Part shown: one piece after another, positions 29,337 to 38,542 of the stretch
Numbering within the stretch: position 1 is the first letter of the stretch
Layout of the letters: the number at the start of each line of letters is the position of its first letter
DNA from: Ignavibacteria bacterium
GTDB taxonomy: Bacteria; Bacteroidota; Ignavibacteria; Kapaibacteriales; UBA961
Assembly (NCBI GenBank): GCA_016720145.1
Contig: JADJXV010000013.1
Span: 1-64,000 of the forward strand
Reading direction: 5' to 3'
Length of the DNA: 64,000 bases
Notes under the pieces: model-generated
The model's database searches: none
Told to the model about the DNA's origin: nothing
Seen by the model: only the letters and a program-made list of their open reading frames with translations
Made by a program: the position numbers and the translations under genes

Positions 29337-30338
29337 TCACACCCTACTCTGCTCAATCGCATTCGCAATTGCCTCGGCAATACGCAGCGCTTCGGCTGCA
29401 TCGACCGCGCTGACTGCTATCGGAGCATGCCCGAGTATTGCACTGATGAACGCTTTTTGTTCTTCAGCTATGGCGTTGACTGCCGGGGAAATGGGCTGTT
29501 CATAGACAATCGACTTCTTCACCGAACCTGCATCAATGCTGCCGAGCATCATCGCGGGTACAGCCGCGCTGGTTTCCTCGCCCTCATCCAAAATCCGATA
29601 CACCTCGACCGAACCTTTCGCAAAATCCACCGACAAGTAGGCATCCTTTTGAAACAATCTCATCTTCCGCATTGGCTGCGCTGAAATCCTTGAAGCTGTT
29701 AGATTTGCTACACAACCATTAGCGAATTTAATACGAGCATTGGCGATGTCCGGCGTTTCGGTAAGGACTGCCACGCCGTGTGCGTCAATACTGACTACCG
29801 GCGACTGCACAAGCGATAACGCAATATCGATATCATGAATCATCAGGTCGAGTACGACCGATACATCCGTCGCGCGGGGCTTGAACTGAGCCAAACGGTG
29901 CGCTTCGATAAAAAGGGGAGCGATATGATAACCGTGGAGTGCCGCAAGCCCAGGGTTAAAGCGTTCAACATGACCGACTTGCACGAGCACATTCTTTTCA
30001 CGGGCAAGAGCAATGAGCGCTTGTGCTTCGATGTAAGTGGCGGTGATCGGCTTTTCGATAAAACAGTGTTTTCCGGCGGTAATTGCCTGAACCGCTAGCT
30101 CATAATGCACTGAGGTCGGCGCTGAAATCGTGACAGCGTCGGCGTGCTCGATTGCATCGGCGACCTTATCGAACGCTCGAACGCCATTTTCGTCCGCTAC
30201 TTTTTGCGCTTGCGCTTGGTTGGGTTCGTAAATACCGATAAGTTCAGCATTTGCGGCTGTTTTCCATAAGCGTGTATGAATACTGCCGAGGTGGCCTGCG
30301 CCGAGAACGGCGATCTTGATGTTTGGGTTTGTTTCCAT
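29337..30338 (-). CDS. Gfo/Idh/MocA-family NAD(P)-dependent oxidoreductase
   Basis: 333 residues. The N-terminal Rossmann fold is marked by KIAVLGAGHLGSIHTRLWK, and the catalytic-lysine motif CFIEKPITAT and GHVERFNPGL follow. The C-terminal sheet includes VLDLMIHDIDIALSL, which supplies the usual His/Asp pair. The GHVERFNP form resembles the sub-family that includes GnnA, the UDP-GlcNAc 3-dehydrogenase acting in 3-amino lipid A synthesis. No partner aminotransferase (GnnB) or lpx gene is adjacent, so the sugar substrate is not assigned. Confidence 0.88.
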   Translation of the reverse strand: METNPNIKIAVLGAGHLGSIHTRLWKTAANAELIGIYEPNQAQAQKVADENGVRAFDKVADAIEHADAVTISAPTSVHYELAVQAITAGKHCFIEKPITATYIEAQALIALAREKNVLVQVGHVERFNPGLAALHGYHIAPLFIEAHRLAQFKPRATDVSVVLDLMIHDIDIALSLVQSPVVSIDAHGVAVLTETPDIANARIKFANGCVANLTASRISAQPMRKMRLFQKDAYLSVDFAKGSVEVYRILDEGEETSAAVPAMMLGSIDAGSVKKSIVYEQPISPAVNAIAEEQKAFISAILGHAPIAVSAVDAAEALRIAEAIANAIEQSRV

Positions 30339-30606
30339 GAAGTTGGGATTGGGTTGGACGAATGGATGGATAATATTTTGACTTCAAAATTACGCCTTTC
30401 TCTGCTATTTCTCGCGGCTTTGAAGCAATTCACGGACGAAATACCGAAAAAAACGAAATACACTTTTTTGCGTGGCGAATGGTTTGTAATTTTGCTGAAG
30501 TTCGATGAATTTCAGGTGGCTTGGACGGCAATGGGTGACCGCAAACGGCGGGTGGGAAGATGCAGAAGCGAACCCAATGGTATAGTCCCTAATCAAATAT
30601 AAAACA
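30339..30606. other. Intergenic region with one dispersed-repeat copy
   Basis: Upstream of the oxidoreductase. It contains copy 2 of the TTGGACGGCAA repeat at 30519-30560. The weak frames here have no family-like features, so I list no gene. Confidence 0.5.
30519..30560 (+). repeat. Dispersed GC-rich repeat, copy 2 of 3
   Basis: GGCTTGGACGGCAATGGGTG, ACCGCAAACGGCGGG and TGGGAAGA align with the copies at 10751-10797 (minus) and 63234-63272. It is intergenic, between the oxidoreductase start and the palindrome array. Confidence 0.55.
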
Positions 30607-30982
30607 AGACCTGACAGGTTGAAGAAAACCTGTCAGGTCTAAAAGCCGGAAGTTTGATGACAAAAGCAAGACCTGACAGGTTGAGAACCCTCAGGTCTGA
30701 AAGAGGAAGTTTGATGAAAAAGACCAGACAGGTTTACGAAAACCTGTCAGGTCTGAAACCGGAAGTTTATCAAGACCAGACAGGTTTTCTTTAACCTGTC
30801 GGTCTAAAGCCAAGTTTAATGAAAAACAAGACCTGACAGGTTTTCTTCAACCTGTCAGGTCTAAAAGCGGGAAGTTTAATAAAAAGCAAGACCAGACAGG
30901 TTTTCTTTAACCTGTCTGGTCTGAAAGCCGGAAGTTTAATGGCAAACAAGACCTGACAGGTTTTCTTCAACCTGTCAGGTCT
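30607..30982. repeat. Array of seven AGACCTGACAGG palindromes
   Basis: Seven imperfect 30- to 34-base palindromes (arms AGACCTGACAGGTT and AACCTGTCAGGTCT) start at 30607, 30669, 30721, 30773, 30829, 30889 and 30949. The last three have an exact 60-base period. The spacers are also similar to each other (AAAGCCGGAAGTTTAATG). It lies directly upstream of the Omp28-like T9SS gene. An eighth copy sits alone at 9106-9139. Because spacers repeat as well, this is a tandem repeat array and not a CRISPR. Confidence 0.92.
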
Positions 30983-31070
30983 AAAAGCCGGAAGTATAAA
31001 ATTCATCGACACGTACTAAGAAAATTGAATAAAAATAATGTTATAAACTAATAAAGCAAAGGAATCTGTG

Positions 31071-33485
31071 ATGAAAAAACTGATACTATTCTGCGCCATA
31101 TTGATGGCTGTTGGTACGCTGCAAAATCTATCGGCACAATTGCCGCAACGTGTTGTAGTGATTGAAGAATATACAAGCGCGACCTGCGTGCCATGCCTCA
31201 TTGCTGACTCAATGTTGAAGCCGATTGTGAAGATTTCCAATGGTGTGATTGCTGTACGCTATCATCAGCCGATTCCATTCAAGGGCGACCCGTTTTATGT
31301 AGCGAACGTTTCTGAAAATAAAGGTCGGAATGACTATTATGCTGTTGGCTCGGCGATGCCAGCGGCGCGATTAAACGGAAATATTAATGTCGATCCGACC
31401 GATGGCAGCAAGGTACTCGAAGCTGCTAAAATCAGTCAAAGTCAGGCATGGCCGGTGCGAATGTCGGTGGTGCAGGACAAGACCGACAAAGACAATATCA
31501 AAGTACAGGTCACTATCAGCACTGATGTAGCGCTTGAGAATTATACCCTTCAAACGATAGTCACGGTGCATGACTTAGTGCTTGATAAATTGCCGCTCTT
31601 GCCGCAGGACTATACCGAAAGTCTCGAACACTGGAATGGATCAAAAGAATTTGCCGATGCGATGCTGAAAATGCTGCCGGATATTAATGGTACGCAGGTA
31701 TCAATTCCCGCCGGAGGTAGCAAGACGTTTGACTTGACTTATAAAGCACTTGCAGGCGACCTGTGGAAATTTGATCAATTACAGGTCGTTGCTTTTCTGC
31801 AAAACAATATCACTACTGAAATTATCCAAGGCGCTACCACACTCACCGGTACGATGGGTTCGCTCATTTCCACCACTATTGCCTATCCCCCAAGCATTGG
31901 CCCGATCTTCGCAGCCAAGAGTGCGAATGAATTCGTGGAAACGAACATCAGGGTTGCTAATGTTGGCACAAAAGCTGTTGCGTATGAAGGATTTACCGTG
32001 GTCAAGTCGGCTCGTACTCCTGCTGATTGGGCGCTCACGGTGAGCGATCCTGCTACGACATTTACCATCGACCCGGGAAAGTCACGTGATGTGACGGTGC
32101 GACTCACACGCGGTACGAGTATTGGTACGGGAGAGGTGCTCTTCAGCTTTAAGGAGTCCGGCGCGGGCGGAAGATCACTCAATGGTATTCCAATTACAAT
32201 TTCAGCAAAAGAAGCCGAGGGATTCTTGGTGGTGGATAATCTTACGCAGAAAAGTGAACCGTACTCTTCAGCAATTCAGTCACGAGTGGGAGGAAAGAAA
32301 TATGTTGAAATCACTCCACTTAATATCATGCGCCATTCAAATCTATTTCCGAATATGAGGAACATTATCTGGAATTGTTCCGACAGCGGAGCAGTGGATG
32401 TGAAAGAATACGCTTTTATTACTACTATGATGAATAAGGGAATTTCGTCCATTATTTCAGGTCAATTTATTACGAATTTTGCGAATTTTAATGGCGGGTT
32501 ACCGATGTTTGATATGTTCGGAGTGAGCTATAATGGCAAGGTAATACGAGACCAAGTCTTCAAAGTAGCCGGTGTAGCAGGTGATACGATCTCTAATGGA
32601 ATCAACGATAGCTGTTCGATTAAATCAAATTACGCATTCTACACTCTTGCGATGAAAAAGCCCTTAAAAGCAGGCGTTACTCCGTTCCTGCGCCATGCCT
32701 CAGCCACCAATGATTCCGTCGGAGGCGTGCGCTACGAGGCACCGACAGCAAGAATGATCTATTTCTCGATGAATCCGGCGATTATCCAAAATGCCTCGGT
32801 GCGTAATTCTTTGATTAATCGATCGCTTGCGTGGATTGAGAATTATGTGCCTGCTCCGTATGGCAAGCTCACAACACCAAGAGATACTATAGATTTAGGC
32901 ATCGTTACTTCTGCACCTCTTGATAAAATAGTACCTATTGCGTTCAGCAATATTGGAAATGCGTTGTTTGAAGTAGGAAGTGTAACGCTGAAGGGGCAAG
33001 ACCCTCTCGATTTTACAATGAATAATTCCTTAGTCGGAAGGCCCTTTTATGCTAAAATTACAGATACGACAGCATTTGAAATAACCTTTGCACCGAAAGC
33101 TGCTTTGACGAATAAAACCTATTCTGTGATTCTCGAATTGACGTCTAATCGCCCAACTGACGATAAATTAGCGGTGACATTGATTCTAAGAGGACAGCCT
33201 ACCGGTGTAGATGAGGGAACTCTCTCTACCACCTCACTCAGCGCGCAACCGAATCCCGCAAACGAAGCTTTGACGGTAACCTATACGACTCAATCGAACG
33301 CGCAGGGTGTACTCATGTTGAACGATGTGCTTGGACGCGAAGTACTCCGTATGGCAACAGGCGAACAGCCGGCAGGAACACATTCTTCTGTGTTTGAAAC
33401 ATCCGGCTTGCCGACAGGCGCGTACACACTTGTGTTTGCCTCCGGGAATCAGCGTTCGCAAATACCGGTGATGATTGTGAGGTAA
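31071..33485 (+). CDS. Omp28-like thioredoxin-fold surface protein with T9SS sorting tail
   Basis: 804 residues from ATG 31071, with AAAGGA seven to eight bases upstream; a GTG three bases earlier is less likely. A signal peptide is followed by an Omp28-like thioredoxin-fold domain (IEEYTSATCVPCLIADSML, with a CVPC pair; RYHQPIPFKGDPFY; AMPAARLNG). A long beta-rich middle leads to a choice-of-anchor/ASH-like domain (about 600-700; DLGIVTSAPLDKIVPIAFSNIGN). The T9SS C-terminal domain comes last (SAQPNPANEALTVTY, DVLGREVLRM, PTGAYTLVF). It is exported and anchored at or released from the cell surface. Confidence 0.9.
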   Translation: MKKLILFCAILMAVGTLQNLSAQLPQRVVVIEEYTSATCVPCLIADSMLKPIVKISNGVIAVRYHQPIPFKGDPFYVANVSENKGRNDYYAVGSAMPAARLNGNINVDPTDGSKVLEAAKISQSQAWPVRMSVVQDKTDKDNIKVQVTISTDVALENYTLQTIVTVHDLVLDKLPLLPQDYTESLEHWNGSKEFADAMLKMLPDINGTQVSIPAGGSKTFDLTYKALAGDLWKFDQLQVVAFLQNNITTEIIQGATTLTGTMGSLISTTIAYPPSIGPIFAAKSANEFVETNIRVANVGTKAVAYEGFTVVKSARTPADWALTVSDPATTFTIDPGKSRDVTVRLTRGTSIGTGEVLFSFKESGAGGRSLNGIPITISAKEAEGFLVVDNLTQKSEPYSSAIQSRVGGKKYVEITPLNIMRHSNLFPNMRNIIWNCSDSGAVDVKEYAFITTMMNKGISSIISGQFITNFANFNGGLPMFDMFGVSYNGKVIRDQVFKVAGVAGDTISNGINDSCSIKSNYAFYTLAMKKPLKAGVTPFLRHASATNDSVGGVRYEAPTARMIYFSMNPAIIQNASVRNSLINRSLAWIENYVPAPYGKLTTPRDTIDLGIVTSAPLDKIVPIAFSNIGNALFEVGSVTLKGQDPLDFTMNNSLVGRPFYAKITDTTAFEITFAPKAALTNKTYSVILELTSNRPTDDKLAVTLILRGQPTGVDEGTLSTTSLSAQPNPANEALTVTYTTQSNAQGVLMLNDVLGREVLRMATGEQPAGTHSSVFETSGLPTGAYTLVFASGNQRSQIPVMIVR

Positions 33486-33489
33486 TTCT

Positions 33490-34188
33490 ATGGCGTATCT
33501 TGAAATAATTGAACGTCTTACATTGGAATTCGAGCAGGCATCCGAGCTGGAATCCGCGGAGAAAATGGCGCAGTATATGCGGAATTTATTTCCGTTCTAC
33601 GGTATTCCGAAGACGAAGAGAGCGGTGATTGTGAAGCCAATTCTCAAGCAGCTTGTTGCGGTGAGTACGCCGGAAAATTACGAAGTAATTGCACTCGAAC
33701 TCTGGAATAAACCGCAACGTGAATTTCAATATGTGAGTATTGAATACCTCGAAAAGGTCGAGAAACTGTGGCGTAGGCAATCAACGCTCGAATTGTTTGA
33801 GAATTTGATAGTGACCAAGTCATGGTGGGATTCGGTTGATACCATCGCATCTCATTGTGTAGGCAAATACTTCCGCACTTGGCCGCAGGATGTGGAGCAG
33901 ACGATAAACCGCTGGAATACCCATGGAAATATGTGGCTGAATCGAACGGCGATTATCTTTCAATTATCCTACAAGTCCCATACGGATACGGCGCTTTTGG
34001 CTCATGTCATCGATACGCACAGCCGGTCAAAAGAATTTTTTATTCAAAAAGCAATTGGCTGGGCGCTGAGGCAATACGCCTACACCGATGCTGACTATGT
34101 GCGTACGTTCGTGGAAACACATACGCTTGCGCCGCTAAGCAAACGAGAAGCGCTCAAGAATATGGTGAAGAGTATGCAAATAACGTGA
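33490..34188 (+). CDS. DNA alkylation repair (AlkD-like HEAT-repeat) protein
   Basis: 232 residues with the all-helical ALK/HEAT-repeat fold. Visible family blocks are the N-terminal MAQYMRNLFPFYGIPKTKRA, the EFQYVSIEYLE region, the SWWDSVDTIA helix, and FFIQKAIGWALRQYAYTDADYVRTFVE near the C-terminus (QKAIGWALRxY is the family signature). AlkD-type glycosylases remove alkylated purines from DNA. It starts four bases after the T9SS gene, so the two share a transcript despite unrelated roles. Confidence 0.92.
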   Translation: MAYLEIIERLTLEFEQASELESAEKMAQYMRNLFPFYGIPKTKRAVIVKPILKQLVAVSTPENYEVIALELWNKPQREFQYVSIEYLEKVEKLWRRQSTLELFENLIVTKSWWDSVDTIASHCVGKYFRTWPQDVEQTINRWNTHGNMWLNRTAIIFQLSYKSHTDTALLAHVIDTHSRSKEFFIQKAIGWALRQYAYTDADYVRTFVETHTLAPLSKREALKNMVKSMQIT

Positions 34189-34239
34189 GTTCGAGATACC
34201 CCACATATATAGATGTAAATCCGATTTTAAAGCACATTC

Positions 34240-34430
34240 TCCATCCCTGAAAGGGATGAATTTCAATAGCCACCGATGAAATCGGTGGAGAAATGTAGCG
34301 TTCCCAATCAAACCCTGGAGGGGTTTAATGTCGGTATGGACGTAATTAAACCCCTTCAGGGTTTTGGATTACGTGACTATGCCCCCCGCATTTCATGCGG
34401 GGCTATTGAAATTGAAGCCCGTTGGGCTTC
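34240..34430. repeat. Cluster of short palindromes in a convergent intergenic gap
   Basis: At least five different short inverted repeats follow one another: ATCCCT/AGGGAT, CCACCGAT/ATCGGTGG, AAACCCT/GGGGTTT (twice), CCCCGC/GCGGGG and AAGCCC/GGGCTT, each with a three- to seven-base loop. Such mixtures are common in FCB-group intergenic DNA. No gene is seen in 34189-34561. Confidence 0.75.
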
Positions 34431-34505
34431 TGTAGTTGCTGTTGTTGTCCCGAACTCACGTTCAATACCTTCACCGGCATCTTCTCTTCCTTTTGCTATA
34501 AAACA

Positions 34506-34544
34506 CAACGAGCGGTTCATCTTTCAAGATGAACCGCTCGTTTG
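34506..34544. terminator. Strong hairpin, likely terminator of the DUF4197 gene
   Basis: AACGAGCGGTTCATCTT pairs with AAGATGAACCGCTCGTT around a two- to four-base loop, 18 bases beyond the DUF4197 stop on the minus strand. The T-tract is short. Confidence 0.65.
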
Positions 34545-34561
34545 CGTTTGAGATAAGACTA

Positions 34562-35296
34562 TTATTTCCCGAATACTTTCTTGAGTATTTCCGATGTGCG
34601 GGCGAGTGGGTCGCGGCGGATAGCGCCTTCTTCCTGAGCGATCATCACAAAGAGTCCGTCGAGTGCTTTTTGGGTAACGAATGCCGTGAGATCGGGATTT
34701 ACTTTTTGCTGAAAGGGGATTTTATTATACGCATTTATGACGGTGCCCCAATACTTGGTCGCATCGACTTTTTCGAGGGATGCTTTGATGATAGGAGTAA
34801 ATTTCTCAATCAAGCTTGCCGAGGTGGTGCGTTTGAGGAAGGTCGTCGCGGCGCTTGTATCGCCTTTGATGATATTCATCGCATCGGTCACGGTCATTTG
34901 TTTGATAGCATTGACGAAGATATCTTTGGCGGACTTGGCAGCATCTTCGGCTGCACGGTTCATCGAGAGAATAGCATCGTCGGCTTGTTTGTTGAGTCCG
35001 ATTTTGCGCACAGCGGACTCGACTTTTTGAGCTTCGGTGGGGAAGGGGATTTTGATCTGAGGGTTTTTGTAATAGCCGTCGAGCTTGGAAACGATATCGG
35101 TACCTTTGCTGACGCCATTGGTAAGCGCTTCTTTGATTCCTTTGATGGCTTCATCTTGGGAGAAGCCGCCACTATTGCTGAGTCCCAGCTTGGTAGCTTC
35201 CCGCTTGAAGGTTTCGAAAAGCTGTGCTGATGCAGTCGGGGATGATATACTGCTATACAGTACCACTATTGCGGTAATTTTCAGGATGGATTTCAT
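34562..35296 (-). CDS. DUF4197 exported protein
   Basis: 244 residues from MKSILKITA; the frame extends to 35365 but the signal peptide fixes the start. A cleavable signal (VLYSSISSPTASAQ) is followed by the helical DUF4197 domain: DEAIKGIKEALTNGVSKGTDIVS, YYKNPQIKIPFP and ALDGLFVMIAQEEGAIRRDP are typical blocks. The family is periplasmic or membrane-associated and its function is unknown. It is probably the last gene after the hydrolase and SUI1 genes. Confidence 0.88.
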   Translation of the reverse strand: MKSILKITAIVVLYSSISSPTASAQLFETFKREATKLGLSNSGGFSQDEAIKGIKEALTNGVSKGTDIVSKLDGYYKNPQIKIPFPTEAQKVESAVRKIGLNKQADDAILSMNRAAEDAAKSAKDIFVNAIKQMTVTDAMNIIKGDTSAATTFLKRTTSASLIEKFTPIIKASLEKVDATKYWGTVINAYNKIPFQQKVNPDLTAFVTQKALDGLFVMIAQEEGAIRRDPLARTSEILKKVFGK

Positions 35297-35416
35297 AAGG
35301 ATACTTTCGTTAAATGATGTCCACGATCGGACGAAATAGAATTGTGCGGGCGCAGGAACGTACAATGAGTCACGGAATTTTAGCGGCCAAATTGAGAGCT
35401 TGTTCGTAAGAACTTG

Positions 35417-35743
35417 TCATTGAATCAAAAAACCCAACTTGAGGAGTGTTTCACCTGCTTTAATGCGGTGGTCGCCTTGGATTTCGATGGTATTGTCGAG
35501 TACTTGTCCGCCCGAACCGCATTTTTTCTTGAGTGTTTGGGCGATTGTGTCGAGTTCGGTAGGGTTGGACTGAAACCCCGCAATCACCGTCACGGTTTTG
35601 CCGCCCCGGCGCTTGGTATCGAGTGCAATTTTTAATACCTGCTGCTTGCCTGTATAGCCGATTTTGGGTTTGGGAGTGTCTGCTTTTTGTTCGGATGCCG
35701 GTAATAACTCGGCAAGGTCTGCTAAGGACGTAAGTTTTTTCAT
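35417..35743 (-). CDS. yciH: SUI1/eIF1-like translation factor (YciH)
   Basis: 108 residues. The SUI1 fold occupies the C-terminal two thirds (LKIALDTKRRGGKTVTVIAGF, LKKKCGSGGQVLDNTIEIQGDH). YciH is the bacterial relative of eukaryotic eIF1 and influences start-codon selection and translation under stress. Its length is normal. It lies 40 bases after the alpha/beta hydrolase gene on the same strand. Confidence 0.92.
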   Translation of the reverse strand: MKKLTSLADLAELLPASEQKADTPKPKIGYTGKQQVLKIALDTKRRGGKTVTVIAGFQSNPTELDTIAQTLKKKCGSGGQVLDNTIEIQGDHRIKAGETLLKLGFLIQ

Positions 35744-35783
35744 GATACGTTCGAATAAATTTTACAATTTATGGATAGTAGTA

Positions 35784-36683
35784 TTACGCGCCATGCGGAC
35801 CGACTTGCGGTATCGGCTCACCGCGCATGACATATTTATCCATCCACAGGCGGATTTCGGCATTACTTTCATTGCGACGACCGGCGAGGATATGATCAGC
35901 ATCTTCGTAAATTATTAATTTATATGGATGTAATGAATTCTGCAGAGCCAGTCCGAGTGAGAATGCATGATCGGGCTCAACACGTTTATCGCCGCTACCA
36001 TGGAGGATGAGTACGGGTGTTTTTTTGCATAGCTTATCAGGCCAGGCAGCAGGGGAGCGTTTGAGAGCTTCGACTCCAAGACTTGACTGACCATGAATAA
36101 ACTTAGCAAATGTTTTGTAAATGTATGAATTTTTTGGTGCTACATGAAGAGCAGTCGGTGCACCTACGGTGACGGCTGCTTTGAAAATATCGGTGCGGGT
36201 TAGCATTTGCATTGCCATCATTCCGCCGCGGCTACCACCAATTATACCAATTCTCGAGCTATCGACATACGGTAGTGTTTTTAAGAGTTCTACTGAATTG
36301 AGAGAATCAATCACATCGCTTCCACCCCATTCTTCCGTTCCTTCGCTTTTGGCGGTACCGCGGTAATTACTGGCGACGACGACATATCCCCAGCTTGCGT
36401 AGAGTCCGGCGTATGCAAAAGCAGACTCGGAGTTGAGCGCGCCACGCTCTCCGGTGCCGCCACGATTGAAGACAATACACGGTAGCTTTTCCTCTTGCGG
36501 TGCTGCCGGGAGGGCGAGAAAACCGTTTATCTTTAAACCATTGCTTGAATAAGTAATTGCATGCAACTGTACTTGAGAATACTTTTGAAAGTCATCTTTC
36601 GACATGGAGCGTTTGGCGATGGAAAGAATATTAGATGGGATTGGGATGAGTCGGCTGTCGAGTAGGGTACCATTAGCTATCAT
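35784..36683 (-). CDS. Alpha/beta hydrolase of the prolyl oligopeptidase (S9) fold
   Basis: 299 residues from ATG 36683 (a TTG at 36692 is in frame). The catalytic Ser lies in IGIIGGSRGGMMAMQ (GxSxG type), the acid in ILHGSGDKRVEPDHA and the His in YEDADHILAGR. The oxyanion-hole region CIVFNRGGTGERG is present. It has only the catalytic domain, without the S9 beta-propeller, so it is probably a short serine hydrolase of the dipeptidyl-peptidase-like class with an unknown ester or peptide substrate. No signal peptide is visible, so it is probably cytosolic. Confidence 0.85.
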   Translation of the reverse strand: MIANGTLLDSRLIPIPSNILSIAKRSMSKDDFQKYSQVQLHAITYSSNGLKINGFLALPAAPQEEKLPCIVFNRGGTGERGALNSESAFAYAGLYASWGYVVVASNYRGTAKSEGTEEWGGSDVIDSLNSVELLKTLPYVDSSRIGIIGGSRGGMMAMQMLTRTDIFKAAVTVGAPTALHVAPKNSYIYKTFAKFIHGQSSLGVEALKRSPAAWPDKLCKKTPVLILHGSGDKRVEPDHAFSLGLALQNSLHPYKLIIYEDADHILAGRRNESNAEIRLWMDKYVMRGEPIPQVGPHGA

Positions 36684-36854
36684 ATTTACCAAAGTTTACA
36701 AATAAAATGAGAAGATAAATTCCTGACAAATTGAATGAAAATAGTTGTAACTATACTTCAAGACATAGATTGTTATTCGCGCGAAAAGGAAAGTTAAAAA
36801 ATAATTTGTAATTTTCCTCTGTAATTTTTTTATTGACCTCTCAAAGGAGTAAAC

Positions 36855-38509
36855 ATGAATCGACGAGAATTTCTACTTCGTTCTCCAAAAACATCTCCCA
36901 ATATTCAAGCCGAATTCGTGCAAGTCCTTGGACTCGAGCCCTATACCGGTGAATGGACTTATAAGCAAGCCTCCCATTTGCTTAGGAGGACAATGTTCGG
37001 TGCTACAAAACAAGATACAGAATCTATACTTGCTCTCTCAATGACCCAAGCTGTAGATAAGCTCCTTGCTCAAGTCCGGATCCTTCTGAACCTGTAACCT
37101 ACACGAATTCCGGAAACATTACTCAGGGGAAACCGTGGACTTCAGCACCGTATGAAGCAAATTCAGAAAACCAACGGTTAACATTTGTTCAATCGTGGTG
37201 GATAGAGCAAATGTCCAATCAAACGATATCCCTTCGTGAGAAAATGGTTCTCTTCTGGCACAATCACTTCGCTTGCGGCGGCAATACAGTCAAGGATGCA
37301 CGCTATATGTACAAGCAAAATGCACTACTCAGAACGAATGTCTTCGGAAATTTCAAAACTCTTGCCCGCCTCATCACTCTCGATCCTGCCATGTTACGGT
37401 ACTTAAGCGGTACTTTCAATACCAAAGCAAGCCCAAATGAAAACTATGCTCGCGAGCTCCAAGAGCTCTTTACTATCGGCAAAGGACCTGAAATAGCGCC
37501 GGGTAATTACACGCATTATACCGAGTCAGATATCAAGGCAGCGGCCAAGATTTTGACCGGTTGGTCCGACGACCAATCAAAAATTGCCTTCAAATTTACG
37601 GATAATAACCATGATACGAGTGATAAAACGTTTTCAGCAGCGTATGGTAACCGTGTAATTAAAGGTGGAAAAGGTCAAGCAGAAGCCACTCGTGAGCTCG
37701 ATGAACTATTGACAATGATTTTTGATCAGAATCAAACATCGGTCTATTTAGTTAGAAAAATCTATCGTTGGTTTGTCGATTATGTCATCGATGACACCGT
37801 CGAGACGACGATTATCCAACCTTTGGCTACTCTATTCAAATCAAGCAACTACGAAATTAAGCCCGTCCTTGAAGCATTATTCAAAAGCGCTCATTTTTAT
37901 GAAAATGCTAAAGTCGGGTGTATGATCAAGTCTCCTGCTGATCTCGTTGTTGGTACGATTCGTCAGTTCCGTCATCCTATGCTTTTTCCTACTACACTTC
38001 CTCAGATTCAATGGGCATATAGAACACTTCGACGGATTATGGGAACGATGCAATTGGACATTATGAATCTTCCGAATGTGGCTGGACTGCCTGCATACTG
38101 GCAAGAACCTCTCTTCCACGAAATTTGGATTAATGCCGATACCCTCCAAAAACGCATCAAATTCACGAATGATTACTCATTTGATAAATTACAACTAGAC
38201 GAAATGGATTATGATGAGGCTCCGCGGCTCGACCCGCTCGAAGTGGTCAAATTGGTGTCCGACCCTACAAATGCAACGACGATTGTAAATGATTTTGCTA
38301 AACTTATGTTTGCAGTGCAGCTCTCCTCTGAGCAAATCACGGAACTTAAAAATGTACTAATCCCCGGCTTGCCTGACTATGAATGGACAGCCGAGTGGAG
38401 TGATTACAAAGCCAATCCCGATGATGACACCAAGCAAGCTGCAGTAGCAGACAGACTCCGCTTGTTGTTGAAATACATGTTTGCAATGGCAGAGTATCAA
38501 TTAGCTTAA
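36855..38509 (+). CDS. DUF1800 family protein, frameshifted near 37073
   Basis: A strong ribosome site (AAAGGAG) precedes ATG 36855. The first frame (MNRREFLLRSPK, ASHLLRRTMFGA) matches the DUF1800 N-terminus but stops at 37097. The second frame continues with LREKMVLFWHNHFA, NYARELQELFTIG and AAKILTGWS, which are DUF1800 hallmarks. Adding one A to the AA at 37072-37073 joins them as LLAQSPDPSEPVTY and gives about 551 residues. DUF1800 genes usually sit next to DUF1501 genes, as here (33 bases apart). Their biochemical role is not established. Confidence 0.85.
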
Positions 38510-38542
38510 TCTATTTACCATCAAATTTTGAAAGAACAAACT

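Noticed and set aside
29132..29684. Frames on either strand overlapping the oxidoreductase end and the palindromes
   Set aside because: These are shadows of the oxidoreductase gene and of palindromic DNA, with no family-like features.
30607..30982. CRISPR-like spacing of repeats
   Set aside because: The spacers are themselves similar, the repeats are full palindromes of variable length and no cas gene is nearby.
30791..31012. A 73-codon minus frame with a repeated 20-residue motif
   Set aside because: It is a direct result of the 60-base tandem period of the palindrome array, and the codons have no other support.
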